From Brucella gallinifaecis (GTDB taxonomy: Bacteria; Pseudomonadota; Alphaproteobacteria; Rhizobiales; Rhizobiaceae), in contig NZ_ML636802.1 in NCBI RefSeq assembly GCF_006476605.1, forward strand, positions 62,001 to 126,000: 64,000 nucleotides of DNA, written 5' to 3'. Of this stretch, positions 27,801-36,364 are shown piece by piece; the first letter of the stretch is position 1, and the number at the start of each line of letters is the position of its first letter. The translations under genes were made by a program, and so were the position numbers. Under the pieces are notes generated by a model. The model saw nothing but the letters and a program-made list of their open reading frames with translations. It was not told the origin of the DNA and did not search any database.

Positions 27801-27825
27801 AAAGGCGGCCTGTCAGCCGCCTTTT
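27801..27825. terminator. Bidirectional terminator between DUF2147 and GST genes
   Basis: A 9-bp perfect stem AAAGGCGGC / GCCGCCTTT, loop CTGTCA, extended by T residues on the plus strand. It serves both convergent genes. Confidence 0.85.
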
Positions 27826-27829
27826 ACTA

Positions 27830-28540
27830 TTATCGCGCTTTTTGGCCAAAGAGCACTTTCTGCTCTTCTTCCTTGTTTGCATGCGCCATTGCATGTTCAC
27901 GCTCTTCCTTGCCAACCGCAAGACCGCGCTGCACAGCAGGCCGTGCGTTCATGATCTCATGCCAGCGCTTGAGATTGGGAAAATCTTCCAGTTTCTGATC
28001 GTAATTCTTATAAGCGTTAACCCAGCCGATGCTCGCCATATCAGCAATAGAATATTCGCCTGTAATATAGTCCTTGCCTTCAAGCTGGCGGTTGAGAACA
28101 CCATAAAGGCGATTGACCTCATTGGTGTAACGATCAATGCCATATTGTACTTTTTCAGGCGCATAAATGCGAAAATGGCCTGCCTGACCCGACATGGGAC
28201 CAAGTCCAGCCATCTGCCACATCAGCCATTCATCGACAGCGACGCGCTTTCGTTCATCGGCTGGATAGAACTGGCCAAATTTACGACCGAGATATTGAAG
28301 AATTGCACCAGATTCAAAAACCGAAATCGGCTCACCGCCCGGCCCTTCCGGGTCAATAATCGCAGGCATACGATTATTGGGGGCAATTTTAAGAAAATCC
28401 GGCTCAAACTGATCGCCCTTGCCGATATTCACATATTTGACTTCATAGGGAACACCCAGCTCCTCCAGCATAATGCTGACCTTGAAACCATTTGGTGTCG
28501 GCCAATAGTAAAGCTCGATGGGGTTTGACTGATCAACCAT
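27830..28540 (-). CDS. Glutathione S-transferase (YfcG/YghU-like)
   Basis: A 236-residue cytosolic GST. The N-terminal thioredoxin-like domain has ELYYWPTPNGFKVSIMLEEL, NRMPAIIDP and the ESGAILQYLGRK glutathione-binding segment. The all-helical C-terminal domain ends HANKEEEQKVLFGQKAR. The TPNGFK start is typical of the Nu-class YfcG/YghU enzymes, which show disulphide-bond reductase activity. Not in an evident operon. Confidence 0.9.
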   Translation of the reverse strand: MVDQSNPIELYYWPTPNGFKVSIMLEELGVPYEVKYVNIGKGDQFEPDFLKIAPNNRMPAIIDPEGPGGEPISVFESGAILQYLGRKFGQFYPADERKRVAVDEWLMWQMAGLGPMSGQAGHFRIYAPEKVQYGIDRYTNEVNRLYGVLNRQLEGKDYITGEYSIADMASIGWVNAYKNYDQKLEDFPNLKRWHEIMNARPAVQRGLAVGKEEREHAMAHANKEEEQKVLFGQKAR

Positions 28541-28758
28541 GGGTATTTACCTCCCGCTTTTTTGGCTTTGTCGGTATTTTCAATGCGAGCTAACATAAGC
28601 GCTGTTGAGCCCGGCACAAGGGTAAACAAGGGCGAAGCGATCACGTTAATGAAACATCAATATTCTTGAACGCCGGATGAATGCTCCTCTCAGGAACAGT
28701 TCAGGTGACACCATTAAATTCAGGCTTATAGAGCAAAAGATTTTGAGCCGGAGAAAAT

Positions 28759-28923
28759 ATGCTGCTGTGGCGTGTCACTATTGTCTGTTTAATGATTGCA
28801 GGTCTGACGATCATCGCCAGTCTTTTTGTTGAGCGCAAATATGATGTTTATCATAATCAACCAGTCATTAGCATGATCACGCCAATGGATATCAAACAGG
28901 CGGATGGAGGTGAAAGACCATGA
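28759..28923 (+). CDS. Putative 54-residue membrane protein
   Basis: ATG 28759 is preceded by GGAG at ideal spacing, and the frame closes at TGA 28921-28923. The protein starts MLLWRVTIVCLMIAGLTIIA, one membrane helix, then a short polar tail (VERKYDVYHNQPVISM). Its TGA overlaps the ATG of the next small ORF in an ATGA arrangement, which suggests translational coupling. It lies upstream of amn on the same strand. No family recognised. Confidence 0.55.
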   Translation: MLLWRVTIVCLMIAGLTIIASLFVERKYDVYHNQPVISMITPMDIKQADGGERP

Positions 28924-29087
28924 CCTCTTCTTTCCGCAATTCAGCATTCATTGCGCTTCGTGTCCTGCTTTTCACTGCCATCTTCACAGGCCCTGCTGCA
29001 ACCTTCGCCTACACCCAGATCGGGCAAAAATCGGAAATGAGCGGTATCGGTCTGGTACTTTATGTAAGCCTGCAACGTAGTTCGTAA
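28920..29087 (+). CDS. Putative 55-residue exported or membrane protein
   Basis: ATG 28920 overlaps the TGA of the preceding 54-codon ORF; the frame ends at TAA 29085-29087. The sequence starts MTSSFRNSAFIALRVLLFTA and continues with a small-residue segment ending ATFA, resembling a signal peptide or single membrane helix, followed by about 25 polar residues. It ends 42 bases before amn. Two overlapping small ORFs with a good ribosome site make a real gene pair plausible. Confidence 0.5.
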   Translation: MTSSFRNSAFIALRVLLFTAIFTGPAATFAYTQIGQKSEMSGIGLVLYVSLQRSS

Positions 29088-29129
29088 ACAGGAACATGCA
29101 GCTGTCATGGAGTTTGCTATAATTGAAAA

Positions 29130-30632
29130 ATGACACAGCGAATCGATCAGCCTTTTCTTACAGAAATTAAAATGCCTCCTTTTGTGGAGCCTGAAATATT
29201 TACCGATGCAAACGCGGCAGTTGCCGCGTTGCGCAAGCTTTATGACCGCAACACCGCATTCCTGCGCACAGCTTTTGAGCAATTGGCAAAGGGAGAGGTT
29301 CGTCCTCAGCGGTACCGCGCATTTTATCCAGAAATCTGCCTGTCCACATCCAGTTTTGCACATGTGGATTCCCGTCTCGCTTATGGGCATGTGAGCACAC
29401 CCGGCGATTATGCCGCGACAATTACCCGGCCCGATCTGTTTGAGCATTATCTCAAGGAGCAAATCCGCCTGTTGATGCGCAATCACGGCGTGACAGTCAC
29501 GGTTCAGGAATCGAGCACACCAATTCCAATCCATTTTGCCTTCATGGAAGGCACTTATGTTGAGGCATCGGTTGCCAATGCCTTCACATATCCAATGCGC
29601 GATCTGTTTGATGTGCCTGATCTTGCCGCAACAGATGACAAAATCGTCAATGCAGACTTTGACCCGATCCCCGGAGAGCCAATGCCGCTGGCACCGTTCA
29701 CGGCACAGCGTGTTGACTATTCTCTGCACAGGCTTGCGCATTACACAGCAACCAGTCCCAAGCATTTCCAGAACTTTGTCCTGTTCACCAACTATCAGTT
29801 CTATATGGACGAATTCTGCGCCTATGCACGCAAGCTGATGGCTGAAGGTGGCGGCGGCTATGACAGCTTCGTTGAGCCCGGCAATGCAATAACACGCGCA
29901 GGCGAAACTGCACCTAGCAATGGTGCTGCACTACAACGTATGCCGCAAATGCCCGCCTATCATCTGCAACGAGCAGATCATTCCGGCATCACCATGGTCA
30001 ATATCGGTGTCGGACCATCCAATGCAAAGACAATTACCGACCATATTGCAGTTTTGCGCCCTCATGCATGGGTCATGCTCGGGCACTGTGCAGGTTTAAG
30101 AAACAGCCAGCAGCTCGGTGATTATGTGCTGGCCCATGCTTACATGCGTGAAGACCACGTTCTTGATGACGATCTTCCGGCATGGGTGCCGTTGCCAGCC
30201 CTTGCCGAAATTCAGGTGGCACTGGAAGAAGCGGTTGAAGAAATTACCGGCCTTGAGGGATATGATCTTAAACGCATCATGCGTACCGGCACGGTCGCTA
30301 CTATCGACAATCGTAACTGGGAATTGCGCGACCAGCGCGGCCCTGTTCAGCGGTTATCACAGGCGCGAGCAGTCGCACTTGATATGGAATCGGCCACCAT
30401 TGCCGCCAATGGTTTCCGGTTTCGTGTTCCCTATGGCACGCTGCTGTGCGTTTCCGACAAACCACTGCATGGCGAATTGAAGCTGCCCGGCATGGCCACG
30501 GAGTTTTACAAGCGTCAAGTTGCACAGCATCTGCAAATCGGCATTCGCGCAATGGAAAAAATCGCAGCCATGTCGGATGAACGGTTGCATTCACGCAAAC
30601 TTAGAAGCTTCTATGAAACAGCCTTCCAGTAA
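29130..30632 (+). CDS. amn: AMP nucleosidase
   Basis: Hydrolyses AMP to adenine and ribose 5-phosphate, controlling adenylate pools. The 500-residue protein has the N-terminal AMP nucleosidase domain and a C-terminal phosphorylase-like domain. Landmarks include TMVNIGVGPSNAKTITDH, PHAWVMLGHCAGLRN, ALDMESATIAANGFRFR and LCVSDKPLHGELK. Length and order match bacterial Amn. The ATG at 29130 has a weak ribosome site, so an internal ATG at 29172 is possible. Two small membrane ORFs precede it. Confidence 0.95.
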   Translation: MTQRIDQPFLTEIKMPPFVEPEIFTDANAAVAALRKLYDRNTAFLRTAFEQLAKGEVRPQRYRAFYPEICLSTSSFAHVDSRLAYGHVSTPGDYAATITRPDLFEHYLKEQIRLLMRNHGVTVTVQESSTPIPIHFAFMEGTYVEASVANAFTYPMRDLFDVPDLAATDDKIVNADFDPIPGEPMPLAPFTAQRVDYSLHRLAHYTATSPKHFQNFVLFTNYQFYMDEFCAYARKLMAEGGGGYDSFVEPGNAITRAGETAPSNGAALQRMPQMPAYHLQRADHSGITMVNIGVGPSNAKTITDHIAVLRPHAWVMLGHCAGLRNSQQLGDYVLAHAYMREDHVLDDDLPAWVPLPALAEIQVALEEAVEEITGLEGYDLKRIMRTGTVATIDNRNWELRDQRGPVQRLSQARAVALDMESATIAANGFRFRVPYGTLLCVSDKPLHGELKLPGMATEFYKRQVAQHLQIGIRAMEKIAAMSDERLHSRKLRSFYETAFQ

Positions 30633-30698
30633 GACAACAGATGCCGAAAGCAATGTTTTCGGCATCATTATCACGCCGCAATCAGCCGCTAGTCACCC

Positions 30699-31718
30699 AT
30701 GATGTCAAACACTCGCGACACAATTTCATTGACCCTGCTGATCGTCGCTGTTGTGGTATCAGTACCGCTGGTGCTGGGTTTTCTTGGATCAGCACATCCG
30801 ATATTCGATTCATTTGCGCATTTTCGGCCACAGCTCGCAATTCTGATGGGATTGCTGGCTCTGCCGCTTCTGTTCACGAGGATGCGGCGTGAGAGCATAA
30901 TGATCCTGCTGTTTGCCATCCTTGCTTTCAGCACAACATTGGGTACAACGCGCAATCTGCTCGACAGATCCACGTCTGCGCAGAGCAATGCGCCAACAAG
31001 CGGCGCCCGCTACAGTCTGGTACAGATCAATCTGCGCTATGACAATCCAGAACCAAAGCGCGTTTTGCAAATGATTGCCCACGAAAAGCCTGACATTATC
31101 ACCTATCAGGAAGCCGGCCCGGATTAGGCCATGTGGATCGATATTCTCAAAAGCACATATCCCTATCATTTTGAATGCCGCAAAAATGGAAGCAATATGG
31201 GAGTAGGTATTCTGTCTCGCCGTCCGTTCAGTGAAGGCAGTGAACAGGCCTGTCTGGGCGATGACCACCTTGCCATGACTTCAATCGATTTCAGCGGTAC
31301 AAGCGTCCATGTTGCATCCTATCATGCCACACTTCCATGGCCGTTCAATCAGGCAGCGATCATCGATGTGCTGGTGCCGGAATTGCAGAAATTCAATGGG
31401 CCTTCAATCATCGCAGGTGATTTCAACGCAACACCATGGAGCAATGCGGTCCATCGCATCGAAATGGCTTCGCAAACAATGGCAATGACTGGAATCGGCG
31501 GCACATGGATGCTCCAGAGTCTTCCGGTCACACTCGCGCCCTATGCCGGTCTGCCCATCGATCAGATTCTTGTAAGCCATGATATTGAAGCACCTGTTGC
31601 AGCTGTGCGTGAGGATGTGGGCTCCGACCACTTGCCTGTAAGGCTTGAGTTTTCAGTTCCGCTGCCAATACGTCCAGATACAGACGAGCCAGAAACGCAG
31701 TCAGTCATGCTCCAATAA
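30699..31718 (+). pseudogene. Endonuclease/exonuclease/phosphatase-family gene interrupted by an in-frame TAG
   Basis: Codons 1-142 (30699-31124) and 144 onward (31128-31718) are in the same frame, separated by a single TAG at 31125-31127. The first part has two or three membrane segments and then starts the EEP fold: YSLVQINLRYDN and DIITYQEAG. The second part holds the remaining catalytic motifs: IIAGDFNATPWS, PIDQILVSHD and VGSDHLPVRL. A TGG to TAG change would explain it, as EEP proteins often have W here. An ATG follows the TAG by one codon, so reinitiation is conceivable, but it would separate the catalytic residues. Otherwise intact, implying recent loss, suppression or a sequencing error. 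Confidence 0.82.
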
Positions 31719-31743
31719 AAAGGCGGTTTCAAACCGCCTTTTT
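31717..31743 (+). terminator. Terminator after the EEP gene
   Basis: A 12-bp perfect stem AAAAAGGCGGTT / AACCGCCTTTTT with loop TCA, overlapping the stop codon region, with T residues following. Confidence 0.88.
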
Positions 31744-31760
31744 CAATTATATGGATACGC

Positions 31761-32060
31761 AAACAGGCCTTCGCCGGCATTTTTTCACGGCGGGCGAGAC
31801 GGACACAGTTCCCATAAACATTACATGTTTACGTAAACAGGTCCTTCGCCGACATTTTTCACGGCGGTCGAGACGGACACAGTTCCCGTAAACATTACAT
31901 GTTTACGTAAACAGGTCCTTCGCCGGCATTTTTTCGCGGCGGTCGAGACGGACACGGTTCCCGTAAACATTACATGTTTACGTAAACAGGTCCTTCACCG
32001 ACATTTTTCACGGCGGTCGAGACGGACACGGTTCCCGTAAACATTACATGTTTACGTAAA
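31761..32060. repeat. Tandem array of about four 74-75-bp units derived from the 3' end of etf-QO
   Basis: AAACAGG/AAACCGG marks recur at 31761, 31835, 31909, 31984 and 32058, giving periods of 74, 74, 75 and 74. Units are about 90-95% identical. The fifth start runs into the etf-QO coding end: the final nine codons and stop of etf-QO (EGPVYVNM and TAA on the minus strand) are part of the unit. Each unit contains the palindromes GTTTACGTAAAC and GTAAACAT-TAC-ATGTTTAC. Units 1 and 3 share GGCATTTTTT and units 2 and 4 share GACATTTTT, suggesting duplication of a dimer. It is not a CRISPR: there are no unique spacers. Confidence 0.9.
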
Positions 32061-33765
32061 CCGGTCCTTCGCCGCCTTGTGGCGGAACCCAATTGATATT
32101 CTGGTTGGGGTCCTTGATGTCGCAGGTTTTGCAATGCACACAGTTCTGCGCATTAATCACATAACGCACATCCTTGGCCTGCGGGTCAGCAGCAGAATTG
32201 CCATCTGCATCCACCCATTCATAAACACCTGCCGGACAATAGCGCGTCGATGGGCCAGCAAAAACATCATGCTCAGATGTCTGTTGCAGCTTCATATCAG
32301 CAACCTGCAAATGTACCGGCTCGTTTTCGTCATGATTGGTATTGGACAAAAACACCGATGACAAACGATCAAAGGTCAGAACACCATCCGGCTTCGGATA
32401 GTCGATCTTCTTGTGTTTTGCGGCTGGCTCAAGGCTCTGCGCATCGGTCTTGCCGTGCTTCAATGTGCCGAAAAATGAAAAACCAAATAACTGGTTTGTC
32501 CACATATCAAACCCACCAAGCGCCACACCCATAACTGTCCCAAGCTTCGACCAGAGCGGCTTGACGTTACGGACTTTCTTGAGATCCTTGCCAATTGCAC
32601 TGTCGCGCCAGCTGTTTTCAATCTCGATCGGCTCGTCATTGGCACGACCGGCGCTCAAGGCTTCTGCAATCTTGTCGGCTGCAAGAATGCCCGACAGAAC
32701 CGCGTTATGGCTACCCTTGATGCGCGGTACATTGACGAAACCAGCCGAACAGCCGATCAGCGCTCCACCCGGAAATGACAGCTTGGGTACCGACTGGAAG
32801 CCGCCTTCTGTAATCGCGCGTGCGCCATAAGACAGACGCTTGCCACCTTCAAACGTATCGCGGATTGCAGGATGCGTCTTGAAACGCTGAAACTCTTCAA
32901 ACGGCGACAGATATGGGTTCTTGTAATTGAGATGCAGCACAAAGCCGACTGCAACCATATTATCTTCAAGATGATAAAGGAACGAGCCACCGCCGGTCTT
33001 CATATCAAGTGGCCAGCCAAAGGAATGCTGCACCAGACCAGCCTTATGCTTTGATGGATCAACCTGCCAGAGTTCTTTCAGACCAATACCGAATTTGGCT
33101 GGCTCACGACCTTCATCAAGCTTGAATTTTGCAATCAGTTCCTTGGTAAGCGAACCGCGCGCACCTTCACCAATCAGCACATATTTGCCCAGCAAAGCCA
33201 TGCCGCGTGTATAATTTGGACCATGCGTGCCGTCACGCTCAACGCCCATATCACCGGTCGCAACGCCGATTACAGCACCTTCATCATTATAAAGCACTTC
33301 GGTCGCGGCAAAGCCCGGATAGATTTCAACACCCAGCTCTTCAGCCTTGGTGCCAAGCCAGCGGCAAACATTACCAAGCGACACGATATAATTGCCATGA
33401 TTGCTCATCAGCGGCGGCATTGCGAAATTTGGCAAACGCACCGAACCCGCAGGACCAAGCAGCAGAAAATGATCATCGGTCACAGGGGTCTTGAACGGAT
33501 GCCCCTCTTCTTCGCGCCAGCCCGGTAAAAGCTGATCGATGCCGCTCGGATCAACAACGGCACCAGACAATATATGCGCACCGACCTCGCCGCCTTTTTC
33601 AAGAACGACGACTGAAAGCTCCGGGTTAATTTGCTTGAAACGGATAGAAGCAGCAAGACCTGCAGGGCCTGCGCCAACAATCACCACATCAAATTCCATG
33701 CTTTCACGTTCGGGGCTTTCGCGTTCAGAAAGTTCCGGATTCGCGATTGCCGGGGCGTCAGACAT
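32044..33765 (-). CDS. Electron transfer flavoprotein-ubiquinone oxidoreductase
   Basis: Membrane-associated enzyme (ETF-QO) that passes electrons from ETF, reduced in fatty acid and amino acid oxidation, to ubiquinone. The 573-residue protein has the FAD dinucleotide fold DVVIVGAGPAGLAASIRF near residue 26. A ubiquinone-binding central part includes FGWPLDMKTGGGSFLYHLED. The C-terminal ferredoxin-like domain has [4Fe-4S] ligands C510, C542, C545 and C548 (CPAGVYEW, then CVHCKTCDIKDP). It is full length. The last nine codons are also the seed of the downstream tandem array. Confidence 0.95.
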   Translation of the reverse strand: MSDAPAIANPELSERESPERESMEFDVVIVGAGPAGLAASIRFKQINPELSVVVLEKGGEVGAHILSGAVVDPSGIDQLLPGWREEEGHPFKTPVTDDHFLLLGPAGSVRLPNFAMPPLMSNHGNYIVSLGNVCRWLGTKAEELGVEIYPGFAATEVLYNDEGAVIGVATGDMGVERDGTHGPNYTRGMALLGKYVLIGEGARGSLTKELIAKFKLDEGREPAKFGIGLKELWQVDPSKHKAGLVQHSFGWPLDMKTGGGSFLYHLEDNMVAVGFVLHLNYKNPYLSPFEEFQRFKTHPAIRDTFEGGKRLSYGARAITEGGFQSVPKLSFPGGALIGCSAGFVNVPRIKGSHNAVLSGILAADKIAEALSAGRANDEPIEIENSWRDSAIGKDLKKVRNVKPLWSKLGTVMGVALGGFDMWTNQLFGFSFFGTLKHGKTDAQSLEPAAKHKKIDYPKPDGVLTFDRLSSVFLSNTNHDENEPVHLQVADMKLQQTSEHDVFAGPSTRYCPAGVYEWVDADGNSAADPQAKDVRYVINAQNCVHCKTCDIKDPNQNINWVPPQGGEGPVYVNM

Positions 33766-34137
33766 TCCATGCCTCCATCAGATTCACATGTCCTCACTAT
33801 TTCAGTGCGAAAAATGCATCCAGTTATTTTTTCTCATAACCCCATCGCGATTAACGATAAACGTTACCGCAAATCGAGTTTCCCCATATTGGCCCTACCC
33901 TCTCGCAGAGTTAAGGACTGTCGCATATGCGTCCAATTGTCCAAAAAATCTCCAATTACTACAATAAGTAATATTTACCTTAACGTAAACGTCAATTTTT
34001 AAATCAATAAAATTCAGCATTGAGGCATTCTGCCGCAAACAGAATTTATACTAAGACGATCACTTTAAAGCAGAAAGCAATGACATGCTCTTGCTTTCAG
34101 AGCCAAAATTCGCCACCTCATTTGCTGAGGTACAAGA
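33766..34137. other. Divergent intergenic region (372 bp) between etf-QO and udg
   Basis: AT-rich promoter region for two divergent genes. No gene or RNA was recognised. A TTnACGT-type palindrome lies at 33980-33995. Confidence 0.45.
33980..33995. promoter_or_regulatory. TTAACGTAAACGTCAA palindrome, LiuR-like site
   Basis: A 16-base interrupted palindrome (12 of 16 positions symmetric) of the form TTnACGTnnACGTnAA, about 215 bases before the etf-QO start. MerR-family LiuR regulators of branched-chain and fatty acid catabolism use such sites, and ETF-QO belongs to that metabolism. The match is by eye. Confidence 0.4.
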
Positions 34138-35001
34138 ATGAAAAATGATCGTGAAATGCTGGATATGGAAGGCTTGCTGCGTTTTTATGCAGAAGCAGGC
34201 ATAGACATGCCGCTTTCAGAAACACCTGTAGATCGTTTTGCTGCCCCACCCCCCACATCAACACGGGTGCCGGATACGCATTCTGCTGCAATGCCAGGCT
34301 CGCGGCCAGAGCGGACACAACAGCCGCCACGCGCAGCAACGCCTTCGGCGTCAAACAGACCTGTCAAGGCAGCGTCCGACGTGCCGGACAATGCACAGAT
34401 AGAACTTGCCCGGGTGGCCGCAGCGCAAGCACGTTCACTGGAAGAATTGCGCGAAGCGCTGGCAGCTTTTGATGGCTGCAGCCTGAAATCAACGGCCAAA
34501 AACCTGTGCTTTGCTGATGGTGATCCGGCATCCGATATTATGTTTGTCGGCGAAGCGCCCGGACGTGATGAAGATATGGAAGGGCTGCCTTTCATGGGCA
34601 AGTCAGGGCAACTGCTCAACGGGATGATTGAAGCTATCGGACTGAAACGCGAAAATATCTATATTGCCAATATAATTCCATGGCGTCCGCCCGGCAATCG
34701 CCCTCCAACACCGCTTGAAACCGAACTATGCCGCCCGTTCATTGAACGGCAGATAGAGCTTGCATCACCCAAAATTCTGGTCGCGCTGGGCGGGCCTGCT
34801 GGCAAGTTGCTGACAGGAGCAACCGAAAGCATCATCCGTATGCGTGGCAACTGGAAGATCCACACCACTGCGTCGCGTATCAATATTCCGGTCATGCCGA
34901 CCCTTAATCCTGACTCGCTTTTGCGTACCCCTGCGCAAAAGCGCTTTGCGTGGCGCGACTTTCTTGATGTAAAAATGAAGCTGGCTGAATTACGCGATTG
35001 A
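34138..35001 (+). CDS. Uracil-DNA glycosylase, family 4 (Fe-S), with altered motif II
   Basis: A 287-residue glycosylase of the thermostable/family-4 type. It has a variable Pro/Ala-rich N-terminal extension (about residues 35-85). Then come cluster cysteines around FDGCSLKSTAKNLC, motif I GEAPGRDEDMEGLPFMGKSG and ANIIPWRPPGNRPPT. The expected motif II, HPxxLLR, reads NPDSLLR here (AAT instead of a His codon), near residue 259. The histidine contributes to catalysis or base contact in the family, so activity may be changed. The rest is intact and full length. Divergent from etf-QO. Confidence 0.88.
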   Translation: MKNDREMLDMEGLLRFYAEAGIDMPLSETPVDRFAAPPPTSTRVPDTHSAAMPGSRPERTQQPPRAATPSASNRPVKAASDVPDNAQIELARVAAAQARSLEELREALAAFDGCSLKSTAKNLCFADGDPASDIMFVGEAPGRDEDMEGLPFMGKSGQLLNGMIEAIGLKRENIYIANIIPWRPPGNRPPTPLETELCRPFIERQIELASPKILVALGGPAGKLLTGATESIIRMRGNWKIHTTASRINIPVMPTLNPDSLLRTPAQKRFAWRDFLDVKMKLAELRD

Positions 35002-35107
35002 TCTTCACATATTTCAATGGCATCGGCAGAAGCACTGTCACCAGCAAGCCGCAAATGCCCGGTAATTGACTGTTTGATTCTTAATTCAGTTCTTCACGGA
35101 GCTTTTC

Positions 35108-36361
35108 ATGGCCGGTCAGCTTTTGCCCATCGCAGCACTTTTGGCGAGCACATTTTTAATGCTGCTTGCAGGTGGCCTCGCAGGTATTCTGCTGCCTATT
35201 CGCGGCGGTCTCGAAGGCTGGTCGACCACAACCATTGGCTGGATGGGGATGACCTATTCGCTTGCCTTTACAATAGGCTGTATCGCCATTCCGCATCTGG
35301 TGCGGCGTGTCGGGCATGTTCGTGTTTTCTCGGCACTCCTGACACTTTTATCGATTGCCTTGCTACTCCATTCGCTGATCATCAGCCCATATGCATGGAT
35401 GATTTTTCGCGGCATTGCAGGTTTCTCACTGGCAGGCTCCTATATGATTATTGAAAGCTGGTTGAATGAACGTGTCACCAATGAATCGCGTGGCCGTGTT
35501 TTTTCGATTTATATGATCATAACAATGCTCGGCCTGATGTGCGGCCAGTATATTTTGCCATTTGGAGATGCCAGTACCCAGACCCTCTTCATCATCTGCG
35601 CCATCATTTATGCAAGCGCACTCCTGCCTACGGCCCTATCCAGTGCGCAGTCCCCAAACCCTCTCACACAGGTCAGGATCGATCTGAAAAGCCTCTATCG
35701 CCGCTCTCCGGCAGCGGTTATCGGCTCACTGATTGCAGGTATTGTCGCGGGAACATGGAACTTTCTTGCTGCTATTTACGGCGAGATGAATGGGCTTTCG
35801 ACCTTTGGTATCGCGACGATGCTTGCATGTGCGATGATCGGCGGCGTTATTTTCCAATATCCGCTCGGACGCGCTTCTGATGTCGTGGACCGGCGTTATG
35901 TAATGGTGATCGCAGGGGCTGTCGGTTTTATAATATCAATGATCATGCTGGTCGTGCATCCCACTTCAACCTATGCACTTTATGCGATGATGTTTTTCTT
36001 CGGTTCCGTTATCTATCCAATTTACAGTCTCAATGTGGCCCATGCCAATGACTATGCCGACACAAGCGAATTCGTAGAGGTTTCAAGCGGACTGCTCATT
36101 ATTTACGGTGCTGGCAGTGTCATTGGCCCTGCACTATCGGGTCCGCTTATGGACATGATGGGGGCATCCGGTTTCTTCGTCACCATGGCGATTGCCTATG
36201 CTGTTTATGGACTGCATGCCTATTGGCGTATTCGCCGTTTTGAACGGCCAGCGGTCAGCGATCAAAAAACTGAATTCAAGATCTATACACCGGATGGACA
36301 ACCGACACCTGAAACCATGCAGCTCGATCCGCGTGCGGAAGGTACGTCCGGCCAGTCCTGA
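35108..36361 (+). CDS. MFS transporter (YcaD-like)
   Basis: A 417-residue major facilitator with 12 predicted membrane segments. The cytoplasmic loop motif between helices 2 and 3 is PHLVRRVGHVRVF. ESWLNERVTNESRGRVFSIY between helices 4 and 5 is typical of the YcaD/UMF1-like group. The C-terminal tail of about 40 residues is soluble. Substrate unknown. A GGAG ribosome site precedes the ATG. It converges on a DMT transporter only 3 bases away. Confidence 0.87.
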   Translation: MAGQLLPIAALLASTFLMLLAGGLAGILLPIRGGLEGWSTTTIGWMGMTYSLAFTIGCIAIPHLVRRVGHVRVFSALLTLLSIALLLHSLIISPYAWMIFRGIAGFSLAGSYMIIESWLNERVTNESRGRVFSIYMIITMLGLMCGQYILPFGDASTQTLFIICAIIYASALLPTALSSAQSPNPLTQVRIDLKSLYRRSPAAVIGSLIAGIVAGTWNFLAAIYGEMNGLSTFGIATMLACAMIGGVIFQYPLGRASDVVDRRYVMVIAGAVGFIISMIMLVVHPTSTYALYAMMFFFGSVIYPIYSLNVAHANDYADTSEFVEVSSGLLIIYGAGSVIGPALSGPLMDMMGASGFFVTMAIAYAVYGLHAYWRIRRFERPAVSDQKTEFKIYTPDGQPTPETMQLDPRAEGTSGQS

Positions 36362-36364
36362 TTT

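Noticed and set aside
28941-29765. 274-codon minus-strand reading frame opposite amn
   Set aside because: Lies antisense to the AMP nucleosidase N-terminal domain and the coupled small ORFs; no domain recognised.
31761-32060. Possible CRISPR array
   Set aside because: Units are tandem and about 90-95% identical over the whole 74-75 bp, without unique spacers and without cas genes nearby.
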